6,902 bases of DNA. Origin: Thermomicrobiales bacterium (GTDB taxonomy: Bacteria; Chloroflexota; Chloroflexia; Thermomicrobiales; UBA6265). Each line of letters starts with the position of its first letter. Position 1 is the stretch's first letter. The stretch is from NCBI GenBank assembly GCA_025928535.1, contig JAICJJ010000153.1, positions 1 to 6,902 on the forward strand, read 5' to 3'. Of the stretch, positions 1-5,221 are shown in pieces. A program made the position numbers and the translations under genes. Under the pieces are notes generated by a model that did not search any database, was not told the DNA's origin, and saw nothing but the letters and a program-made list of their open reading frames with translations.

Positions 1-1086
1 GATTCGCGCCAGGACGGCCGGATCGCTGACGATCATGCCCGCTTCGCGATTCTGGTCGAGCGACGTCGCCGTGAAATTTTGCGAGCCGACGAATACGCGC
101 TGGCCATCGACCAGCATCATCTTGGCGTGAATGTAGAGCCGGTTGACCAACCGCACCTGCACGCCCGCGTTGGCGAGTTCGGCGCGTTGCTTGCTGTTGT
201 CGTCGCCCGGTTGGCCGCTCATGATCAGCCGGACTTCCACGCCCCGCCGGGTCGCGTCTTCGATCGCTCGCATCACTTCCGGATCGCGCATCACTTCGGC
301 GTAGATGTCGAGGCTTTGCCGGGCGCTGCCGATCAGGCCGAGCAACGCCTCGCGGGAATTGGTTGGGCTGATGACGAGCGGCCCCGGATCGGGCTCCGGG
401 CCGCGGATCCAATCGGCGTCGAAAATCGCCATCGCGGCACGGACGGCGGCCGGCTGGGTCGTCACGAGCGCGAATTCACGGTTGCGGGTGAAGGCGGACG
501 CCGTCAGATTCAGGTTCATGATCGCGGCCGTCTCCCGGTCGAAGACGAACATCTTGATGTGGGAAAAGGTGAATGCCGGGTTGGTCCAGCGGATGTCGAT
601 GCCCGCTTTTTGCAGGCGGTCGAAGACCTCCGGCGTCGAACCGCTGCCGCCGAACGGATGCTGCTCCAGCAACACGCGGACGGCGACGCCGCGGCCGTGG
701 GCGCGCTCCAGCGCGGCGAGAACCTGTTGATCGCTGAGGAGATAGACCTCGAGATCGATCGATTGCCGGGCGGCGTCGATTTCGTCGACGATCGGCGCGC
801 GGCCGTCGTCCGGCTGCACCACCAGACCGACGATGCCCGGGCCGCCCGGCGCCAGCGCCGGTTCGGTGACGACCGGTTCCGGGCCGCCCGTCCGCGACCG
901 TCGCACCGACCAGACGACGACGATGAAGGCGAAGACGAGCAGGACGGCGACAACGAGCCACTTGACGCCGTTGCCGGTCTTGGGCGGCGGCCCGGTCGCG
1001 GCGACCCCCGGCGGCAACTGCCGCAGCGGCGGAGAGGCGCCGAAACGACTGCGTCGATTGCGGCGATTGTCCGGCGGAGACGACAA
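1..1086 (-). CDS. Membrane-anchored phospholipase D / cardiolipin synthase-like protein (3' end outside window)
   Basis: Translating the minus strand gives 362 residues with no stop before the window edge. An Arg/Pro-rich N-terminus is followed by one hydrophobic segment (about 43-61, WLVVAVLLVFAFIVVVWSV), so the protein is probably anchored with its catalytic part outside the cytoplasm. Two PLD domains follow. HKD motif 1 is H176-x-K178-x4-D183 (HIKMFVFD), with NLN in place of the usual GSxN. Motif 2 is H320-x-K322-x4-D327 (HAKMMLVD), followed by a canonical GSQN. The family hydrolyses or transfers phosphodiesters through a covalent His intermediate; cardiolipin synthases and some nucleases share this fold, and the substrate here cannot be told. 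No ATG lies in the N-terminal part of the frame. A TTG at 1086 has AGGAGG at 1098-1093 with 6-nt spacing and lies 15 bp after the DinB-like gene's stop, implying co-transcription. Confidence 0.9.
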   Translation of the reverse strand, partial: MSSPPDNRRNRRSRFGASPPLRQLPPGVAATGPPPKTGNGVKWLVVAVLLVFAFIVVVWSVRRSRTGGPEPVVTEPALAPGGPGIVGLVVQPDDGRAPIVDEIDAARQSIDLEVYLLSDQQVLAALERAHGRGVAVRVLLEQHPFGGSGSTPEVFDRLQKAGIDIRWTNPAFTFSHIKMFVFDRETAAIMNLNLTASAFTRNREFALVTTQPAAVRAAMAIFDADWIRGPEPDPGPLVISPTNSREALLGLIGSARQSLDIYAEVMRDPEVMRAIEDATRRGVEVRLIMSGQPGDDNSKQRAELANAGVQVRLVNRLYIHAKMMLVDGQRVFVGSQNFTATSLDQNREAGMIVSDPAVLARI

Positions 1087-1092
1087 CCGGCG

Positions 1093-1098
1093 CCTCCT
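1093..1098 (-). promoter_or_regulatory. Shine-Dalgarno AGGAGG fixing a TTG start
   Basis: AGGAGG on the minus strand begins 3 nt after the stop codon of the upstream DinB-like gene and lies 6 nt before TTG at 1086. It is the reason for choosing TTG as the start of the PLD-like gene, because no ATG exists ahead of the transmembrane segment. Confidence 0.8.
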
Positions 1099-1101
1099 CC
1101 G

Positions 1102-1569
1102 TCAGCCGGCCGAACGCGCCAGCCAGGCCGCGATCTGTCCGGCGTGGTCGTCATAATGTTCATCGGTGTCGCCGGTGATCCGTTCGTAGAGACGGGACGC
1201 CAATTCGGAATCGAGCGTTTGCTCGCCGAGAAAGGCGAGGAGCGCCGCGTGGTTCGTCTCCATCCGCAGGCGCTGCTCGGCCAGCGTCAGATCGGCGCCG
1301 GCGGCCGCGTCGGCGTCGTTCATCTGCTGCCAGTCGATGTTGCCGTGGGGCTTGCCGGCCAGCAACTCCTGGACGCGGACGATGGCGTATTCATCCCAGA
1401 AGGCGACGTGGCCGATCAGATCCTTGACTGACCATGCTTCCGTCACGCCCGGCTCGGCCGCGCGCTCGTCCGGCACGCGCGCCAGCGTGTCGAGCCATCG
1501 CCCCCACGCCTGCTCGACGCGATCGAGGGGCGGCGGCAACAGTTGATTTCCATCGTTCGCCTCGACCAT
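1102..1569 (-). CDS. DinB/YfiT-like (ClbS/DfsB-type) four-helix metalloprotein
   Basis: The 155-residue product has the look of the DinB superfamily: helical throughout, with a central block WSVKDLIGHVAFWDEY (46-61) and a C-terminal EHYDDHAGQIAAWL block. H54, H138 and H142 are positioned as the three histidines that bind the divalent metal in DinB/YfiT proteins (one in helix 2, an HxxxH pair in helix 4). Family members include thiol-S-transferases and ClbS-type hydrolases; the substrate cannot be inferred here. The length is normal for the family. ATG at 1569 is preceded by GGGAGGAG about 9 nt upstream. A sigma70-like promoter lies at 1618-1646. The gene leads a leftward pair with the PLD-like protein. 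Confidence 0.87.
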   Translation of the reverse strand: MVEANDGNQLLPPPLDRVEQAWGRWLDTLARVPDERAAEPGVTEAWSVKDLIGHVAFWDEYAIVRVQELLAGKPHGNIDWQQMNDADAAAGADLTLAEQRLRMETNHAALLAFLGEQTLDSELASRLYERITGDTDEHYDDHAGQIAAWLARSAG

Positions 1570-1617
1570 TCCTGCCGCTCCTCCCGTGTTCCCCGGCCAT
1601 CACTGGAATGCGGCGTC

Positions 1618-1646
1618 ACGATAGGGGCAGCGCGGCCGATTGGCAA
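1618..1646 (-). promoter_or_regulatory. Candidate sigma70-type promoter for the DinB-PLD pair
   Basis: On the minus strand TTGCCA (1646-1641) and TATCGT (1623-1618) are separated by exactly 17 nt. They match TTGACA 5/6 and TATAAT 4/6. Transcription would begin near 1611, giving a leader of about 40 nt before the ATG at 1569. This is a pattern match in GC-rich intergenic DNA, unsupported by expression data. Confidence 0.45.
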
Positions 1647-1656
1647 CATGTTTGAC

Positions 1657-1688
1657 GAGTCGGGGAGTCGGGGAGTCGGGGAGTCGAG
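1657..1688. repeat. 8-bp tandem repeat (GAGTCGGG x4)
   Basis: Four head-to-tail copies of GAGTCGGG, the last reading GAGTCGAG, lie in the divergent intergenic region about 10 bp upstream of the DinB promoter's -35 box. Such a tract is prone to copy-number change by slippage. No coding frame uses it. Confidence 0.85.
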
Positions 1689-1712
1689 AAGCGCATCGGC
1701 GAGCCGCCAGTT

Positions 1713-1801
1713 CGTCATGTCGGCGCAGGAGGCATCCGTGCTCGTACGGCGGTCGTCAAGGCGCCGGGAGAACGGATTCCTCGCCGGCGCCCGGAATGAC
1801 G
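1713..1801. repeat. Palindromic interspersed element, copy 1 (89 bp)
   Basis: The stretch is bounded by CGTCAT (1713-1718) and its inverse ATGACG (1796-1801). Inside, GGCGCCGG (1760-1767) pairs perfectly with CCGGCGCC (1784-1791) across a 16-nt loop. A second element with the same termini and almost the same length lies at 5511-5596. It sits in non-coding DNA and looks like a REP/MITE-class element. No transposase is encoded nearby. Whether it recurs genome-wide cannot be seen from this window. Confidence 0.5.
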
Positions 1802-1892
1802 GGGAACGGACCCGGCGCTCGTCGATCTCTCGACCGCTTGAATTGCGCCGATGAAAAATAGCCAAGTGGCCTGCTGACCATCTGACGCCATC

Positions 1893-1920
1893 TTGACACC
1901 AGCCGCTATTGGCGTAGAGT
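1893..1920 (+). promoter_or_regulatory. Candidate sigma70-type promoter for the DUF1326-EncFtn-CMD block
   Basis: A perfect TTGACA (1893-1898) is followed after 16 nt by TAGAGT (1915-1920), 4/6 to TATAAT. It is the best promoter-like match in the divergent region on the plus strand. Transcription from about 1927 would give a leader of roughly 170 nt before the first DUF1326 gene, long enough to contain the hairpin at 1971-2000. Confidence 0.5.
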
Positions 1921-1970
1921 AGGGCCACCTCAGAACGTTCCGACCCGGCGCAGACTCGCGACCCACTCGC

Positions 1971-2000
1971 GACAAGCCGGCCGGTTTCGTCCGGCTTGTC
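1971..2000 (+). promoter_or_regulatory. Perfect 10-bp hairpin in the 5' leader
   Basis: GACAAGCCGG (1971-1980) is the exact reverse complement of CCGGCTTGTC (1991-2000), with a 10-nt loop CCGGTTTCGT. It lies between the candidate promoter and the first DUF1326 start. No T-run follows on either strand, so it is not a standard intrinsic terminator. An operator for a dimeric repressor or an RNA leader structure are both possible. Confidence 0.55.
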
Positions 2001-2098
2001 AACGCCGCCGATGGGACTGTCGTCAACGCCGTTGTCCTCGTCCCGCGGCGCATCGCTCTCACTGGCAGGATGTCCGGGAACGAAATGGAGGCGCGCTG

Positions 2099-2701
2099 AT
2101 GTCTTGGCATGTCGCGGGACAAATGCACGAATTGTGCAGTTGCAATTTCGTCTGCCCATGCTGGTTCGGGCCGGCCGAACCGGATCGGGGATGGTGCTCC
2201 GGCGCCATCGTCTTCGCCGTGCGGCAAGGAAACGCCGACGGCGTCGACCTTGCCGGCCGCACGGTCATGCTCCTGGCCGACTGGCCGGGCGATTTCTGGG
2301 CCGGCGACGGCACGGCGCGGCTCTACCTCGACGAACGCGCCAGCCCGGAGCAGCGGCAGGCGCTCGAAGCGATCTTCGGCGGGCAGCGCGGCGGACCAAT
2401 GGAAGCGGTTTCGGCCGCGGTGGTCAAGGAATGGCTGCCCGCTCGGACCGCGCCGATCGAGATCGACTGGGGCGAAGCGGCGACGACCGGCCGCGTCGGC
2501 GATGTCGGCCAGATCGAAGCGCGGCGCGTGACGAACGACGCCGGCCAGCCGTCGACGGTACAGGGCGCGGCGGCGATGGCAGCGTTCCAACTCGACCGGC
2601 TCCAGGTCGCGCGCGCTGCCGGCAGTCGTTTCGCCGATCCGGAGTTGCGCCGCTGGGATGCCGACTCTGGCACGACCGGCCCGTTCGAGTGGCGCGCCTG
2701 A
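2099..2701 (+). CDS. DUF1326 domain protein, paralogue 1
   Basis: A 200-residue protein with no signal peptide or membrane segment. The N-terminus carries the DUF1326 hallmark WxxxGxxxExCxCxxxCPC: C13, C15, C19 and C21 in LCSCNFVCPC, plus C33 in GWCSG. A second family block, DERASPEQRQALEAIFGG (78-95), and the C-terminal GPFEWRA are shared in form with the next two genes. The function of DUF1326 is not established; the spaced cysteines look suited to metal or thiol chemistry (inference). ATG at 2099 has GGAGG at 2087-2091 with 7-nt spacing, and overlaps the stop of a nine-codon ORF (TGATG). It is the first gene of the rightward block; the next paralogue begins 33 nt after its stop. Confidence 0.88.
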   Translation: MSWHVAGQMHELCSCNFVCPCWFGPAEPDRGWCSGAIVFAVRQGNADGVDLAGRTVMLLADWPGDFWAGDGTARLYLDERASPEQRQALEAIFGGQRGGPMEAVSAAVVKEWLPARTAPIEIDWGEAATTGRVGDVGQIEARRVTNDAGQPSTVQGAAAMAAFQLDRLQVARAAGSRFADPELRRWDADSGTTGPFEWRA

Positions 2702-2734
2702 ACCCCCGTCGGGACTGACAATCCGGAGTGGACG

Positions 2735-3352
2735 ATGGTCGAGCCGTGGCGCTTGCAAGGCGCTCTCATTGGCGGGTGCAACTGCGCCTGGGGTTGTCCC
2801 TGTTCGTTCGACGCCCCGCCGACCGACGGCTATTGCGAAGCGATCGACATGCTGGTCGTGCGGGACGGCCACTACGGCGCGATCGATCTGGCGGGCGTGA
2901 CGTTCGGCTCGGCCGTCCGCTTTCCCGGCGCCGTCCACGAAGGGAACGGCACACTGATCTTCTTTGTCGACGAGCGTGCCACGCCGCCCCAGCGGATGGC
3001 GCTGGAGACGCTGTTCGCCGGCGGCGGCGTGGGGCTGCCGTTCGACATCTTCGCCGCCGTGACCGCGACCCGGTTGCCGACGCTCTACGTTCCGATCGTC
3101 GTCGAGTTGGCCGGCATTCGCTCCCGCGCCCGAATCGGCAACGGCGCGCGCTACCGCCTGGCCCTGTCGCGCATCAGGAATCCGGTGACCGGCGACGAAG
3201 AAGAGATCTATCTGGAAAAGCCGACCGGGTTCACCTGGCGGCGGGGTGAATTGGGGATGACGACGGACATGTGGCTGGCGATCGACGAGTTGGCCTTCGA
3301 CCACACGGGCCAGTATGCCGAGTTCGCCGAGTTCGCCTATGCGGGGCCGTAA
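2735..3352 (+). CDS. DUF1326 domain protein, paralogue 2
   Basis: This 205-residue protein has the same architecture as its upstream neighbour: cysteine cluster C15, C17, C21, C23 (GGCNCAWGCPC), a fifth cysteine C34 (GYCEA), the block DERATPPQRMALETLFAGG (79-97), and an aromatic C-terminus (FAEFAYAGP). Identity to paralogue 1 looks low outside these blocks, so the duplication is old or the copies were acquired separately. ATG at 2735 follows GGAG (2725-2728) by 6 nt and lies 33 nt after the previous stop, consistent with one transcript. No signal peptide or membrane helix is evident. Biochemical function is unknown for the family. Confidence 0.88.
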   Translation: MVEPWRLQGALIGGCNCAWGCPCSFDAPPTDGYCEAIDMLVVRDGHYGAIDLAGVTFGSAVRFPGAVHEGNGTLIFFVDERATPPQRMALETLFAGGGVGLPFDIFAAVTATRLPTLYVPIVVELAGIRSRARIGNGARYRLALSRIRNPVTGDEEEIYLEKPTGFTWRRGELGMTTDMWLAIDELAFDHTGQYAEFAEFAYAGP

Positions 3353-3440
3353 GCCCGGCTCGCGCCCGGTCTTTGTGCGCCGCGCTTGCGGCAACGTTCG
3401 CATCCATCGTCGCAACCAGCCGCTCATGCAGACCTCGTTC

Positions 3441-3446
3441 AGGAGG
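3441..3446 (+). promoter_or_regulatory. Shine-Dalgarno AGGAGG fixing the start of DUF1326 paralogue 3
   Basis: AGGAGG lies 7 nt before ATG at 3454. The reading frame is open back to 3271, overlapping the end of paralogue 2, but only the ATG at 3454 has a ribosome binding site and gives the length and N-terminal motif of the other two paralogues. Confidence 0.8.
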
Positions 3447-3453
3447 CAGGCCG

Positions 3454-4071
3454 ATGACGACGCCAACCTGGCAAACGCGCGGCGATTTCTGCGAAACCTG
3501 CAATTGCCGCTACATCTGCTCCTGTTCGACGAGCAATTTCGCGCTCCCGCCCAATGAAGACGATTGCACCGCGATCCTGGCGTTCCACATTGACAGCGGC
3601 CGCTTCGGCGCGACCCCGCTGGACGATCGCTCGGTGGCGATGGTCATCCACACGCCACCCGGATCGATGATCGAGGTCGGCTGGTCGCTCGGGCTGCTGA
3701 TCGACGACCGCGCCGATCGGGCGCAGGAGGATGCGCTGACGGCGATTTTCAGCGGACAAGCCGGAGGGCCGCTGGGCGGCGTGGCGCCGTTGATCGCCAA
3801 TTTCCTGGGCGTCGAACGCCGGCCAATCCACTTCGAGAAAAACGGACTGCACCGGTCTGTGACGATTCCCGACGCGCTCGCCTACGAGATTGAAGGATTC
3901 GCCGGACCTGACGGCGAGCCGCTCGCGATCGACGACCCGGCGCACCCGGCAGCCGCCCGCCCCGCCCTGGCGCGAGGGAAGCACGGCCATCTGCGCGCCT
4001 TCGGGCTCGACTGGCGCGATGAGACCGGGCGCAATAATGGCCATTTCGCCCCCTTCGCCTGGTCCGCCTGA
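3454..4071 (+). CDS. DUF1326 domain protein, paralogue 3
   Basis: The 205-residue product has cysteines at C13, C16, C18, C22, C24 and C38. C16-C18-C22-C24 match the family CxCxxxCxC pattern, but the usual CPC is CSC here and C13 is extra. The second family block is degenerate (DDRADRAQEDALTAIFSG, 84-101) and the C-terminus ends FAPFAWSA. It therefore belongs to the family but is the most divergent of the three. The start at 3454 is set by AGGAGG at 3441-3446 and by length agreement with the neighbours. The 101-nt gap after paralogue 2 contains only a weak 5-bp hairpin (3379-3392). No catalytic role is known. Confidence 0.86.
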   Translation: MTTPTWQTRGDFCETCNCRYICSCSTSNFALPPNEDDCTAILAFHIDSGRFGATPLDDRSVAMVIHTPPGSMIEVGWSLGLLIDDRADRAQEDALTAIFSGQAGGPLGGVAPLIANFLGVERRPIHFEKNGLHRSVTIPDALAYEIEGFAGPDGEPLAIDDPAHPAAARPALARGKHGHLRAFGLDWRDETGRNNGHFAPFAWSA

Positions 4072-4127
4072 CCGGTCCCCGGCGACGCGCGAATCCCTGC
4101 CCGGTTCTTGCGGAGCAGGCAGCGGGG

Positions 4128-4146
4128 GTCGTCCGTGTCGGACGAC
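4128..4146. promoter_or_regulatory. 8-bp perfect hairpin between DUF1326-3 and EncFtn
   Basis: GTCGTCCG (4128-4135) pairs perfectly with CGGACGAC (4139-4146) around a TGT loop, 26 nt before the EncFtn ATG. No T-tract follows in either direction. It could be an mRNA stability or processing element, a weak terminator, or an operator. Confidence 0.45.
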
Positions 4147-4172
4147 GAAAGCGCGTCGCGGAGGCCACGACG

Positions 4173-4490
4173 ATGGGGTTCGATCAATATCACGAGCCGC
4201 CGGACGAATTGCCGGCGAAAACGCGCACCTTCGCCCGGATGATCGCCTCGCTGACGGAAGAAGCGGAGGCGATCAACTGGTACGAGCAGCGGCTGGCGGT
4301 CGAACCGGACGACGCGGCCAAGGCGATCATGCAAAACGCGCAAGCCGAAGAATTCAAGCACTTCGGCATGGACCTCGAATATCTGCTGCGGCAGACGCCG
4401 CAATGGAAAGCGGCGATGCAGGCGATCCTCTTCAAGGAGGGCGACATCGTCCAGCATGGCAAGTCGGCTGAAAAGGCGGAAGGGATTTAA
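4173..4490 (+). CDS. Encapsulated-ferritin-like protein (EncFtn family)
   Basis: The 105-residue two-helix protein aligns by eye with Rhodospirillum rubrum EncFtn over nearly its whole length: HEP start, EEAEAINWYEQR (29-40), AEEFKHFGMDLEYLLR (58-73) and ILFKEGDI (85-92). The ferroxidase-centre residues E32, E62, H65 and Y39 of the R. rubrum protein correspond to E30, E60, H63 and Y37; the entry-site residues E31, E34 and W38 correspond to E29, E32 and W36. EncFtn decamers oxidise Fe(II) at inter-subunit diiron sites, normally inside an encapsulin shell. This copy stops shortly after the fold, has no C-terminal cargo peptide, and has no encapsulin neighbour in the window. ATG at 4173 is preceded by GGAGG (4160-4164) with 8-nt spacing. 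It lies 101 nt downstream of the third DUF1326 gene. Confidence 0.92.
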   Translation: MGFDQYHEPPDELPAKTRTFARMIASLTEEAEAINWYEQRLAVEPDDAAKAIMQNAQAEEFKHFGMDLEYLLRQTPQWKAAMQAILFKEGDIVQHGKSAEKAEGI

Positions 4491-4639
4491 GGACCACTCG
4501 TCCAGGCGTTGACGCCGGACGAACGGCGGCGGTATGAAGCGTATCTGTGGCCGCTCGCCGAAGTGGGCGAGGGCGTGCGGCGAGGCGCGGTCCCCCATCG
4601 CTGAGCGACCAAATGACCGACGGGCGTGAGGAGGGTCTG
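4491..4639 (+). other. EncFtn-CMD spacer with possible coding remnant
   Basis: The EncFtn frame stays open after its TAA (4488-4490) until TGA at 4602-4604. It gives 37 residues of plausible protein composition, including LTPDERRRYEAYLWPLAE. No ATG or ribosome binding site is present; TTG at 4509 is the only plausible start and is weak. It could be a lost C-terminal tail, a remnant of a deleted gene, or a chance frame. The rest of the spacer holds the ribosome binding site of the next gene. Confidence 0.3.
4629..4634 (+). promoter_or_regulatory. Shine-Dalgarno AGGAGG fixing a GTG start
   Basis: AGGAGG lies 5 nt before GTG at 4640. The in-frame ATG at 4613 has no comparable site, so the GTG start is preferred for the CMD-family gene. 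It gives an N-terminus VRIDGVDPERV typical of the family. Confidence 0.65.
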
Positions 4640-5197
4640 GTGCGCATCGACGGGGTCGATCCGGAGCGGGTCGAGGCGCCGATCGCGGCGGTGCTGCGAG
4701 CGCAGGCGCGGCGGTGGGGCGCGCCGCTGCTGAACCACCTCCTGTACGCCCGGCGGCCGACGATCTTTCGCGGCGTTCGCGGCATGTGGGGCGGCCTCGA
4801 CGCATCCGGCCTGCTCGATCCGAAACTGGTCGCGCTCGTCAACCGGCGAGTGGCCTCGCTCAACGGCTGCCTGTTCTGACAGGACATCAACGCCGCCGTC
4901 GGCAGCGCGCTCGGGGTGCCCGACGCCAAGATTCTGGCGCTTGACGACTACGCGACCGATCCGCGCTTCGACGACGCGGAACGCGCCGCGCTGGCCTACG
5001 CCGACGCGATGACGATCACCGGCCGGGACGTGGACGACGACCTGTTCGCCCGGCTGCGCCGCCATTTCGACGACGACGCCATTGTCGAACTGACCGCGAC
5101 GGTCGCCTGGGAAAACGCGTCGAGCAAATTCAACCGGGCGCTGCGTGTGCCGTCGCAGAGCTTGTGGCGACGGGATGACGCGGCGAGCGAGCGTTGA
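4640..5197 (+). CDS. AhpD-like/CMD family protein, probable selenoprotein with in-frame TGA (CxxU)
   Basis: Read through one TGA (4877-4879), the frame gives 185 residues of a carboxymuconolactone decarboxylase/AhpD-type helical protein. The TGA falls at residue 80 in LNGCLF-TGA-QDIN, exactly where the CxxC redox motif has its second cysteine; C77 is retained. The next 105 codons have no other stop and carry family sequence up to WENASSKFNRALRVPSQ. In AhpD the CxxC pair reduces peroxides or relays electrons, and AhpD-like selenoproteins with CxxU are a known class, so Sec80 is the preferred reading. The position of the usual CxxCxxxH histidine holds Asn (N84). GTG at 4640 is chosen from AGGAGG at 4629-4634; ATG at 4613 would add nine residues. 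The alternative is a nonsense mutation or sequencing error. selA, selB and selC are not in this window. Confidence 0.8.
4880..4926 (+). promoter_or_regulatory. Candidate bacterial SECIS region downstream of the TGA
   Basis: Bacterial SECIS hairpins lie in the coding sequence just after the UGA. Two exclusive folds can be drawn by hand. CGTCGG (4897-4902) can pair with CCGACG (4920-4925), with a G-rich loop beginning about 25 nt after the UGA. Alternatively TCGGG (4911-4915) can pair with CCCGA (4919-4923), extended by GCG/CGC. GC-rich DNA forms such stems easily and neither was energy-folded. Confidence 0.3.
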
Positions 5198-5221
5198 AGC
5201 GGGATGTCTGACGCGGGCTGT

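Noticed and set aside
79..1431. 450-codon open frame on the plus strand
   Set aside because: It is the antisense shadow of the PLD-like and DinB-like genes, which have clear motifs (two HKD motifs, three metal histidines). The plus-strand translation is Arg/Asp/Gly-rich with no recognisable domain.
3379..3392. GCCGC/GCGGC hairpin between DUF1326 paralogues 2 and 3
   Set aside because: A 5-bp GC stem is expected by chance in sequence of this composition.
1715..3466. 583-codon open frame on the minus strand
   Set aside because: It lies opposite two DUF1326 genes and the intergenic palindromic element. Long antisense frames are expected at this GC content, and the translation is low-complexity Arg/Ala/Gly with no family features.
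4547..4639. Earlier GTG start for the CMD protein
   Set aside because: The extra residues are Arg/Gly-rich shadow sequence without a ribosome binding site; the AGGAGG at 4629-4634 favours GTG 4640.
3882..4805. 307-codon open frame on the minus strand
   Set aside because: It is antisense to DUF1326-3, EncFtn and CMD, all of which have family motifs on the plus strand.
4877..4879. Simple pseudogene reading of the CMD gene
   Set aside because: Not excluded, but less likely: the TGA sits precisely on the redox cysteine codon, no other disruption exists, and a good ribosome binding site is retained.
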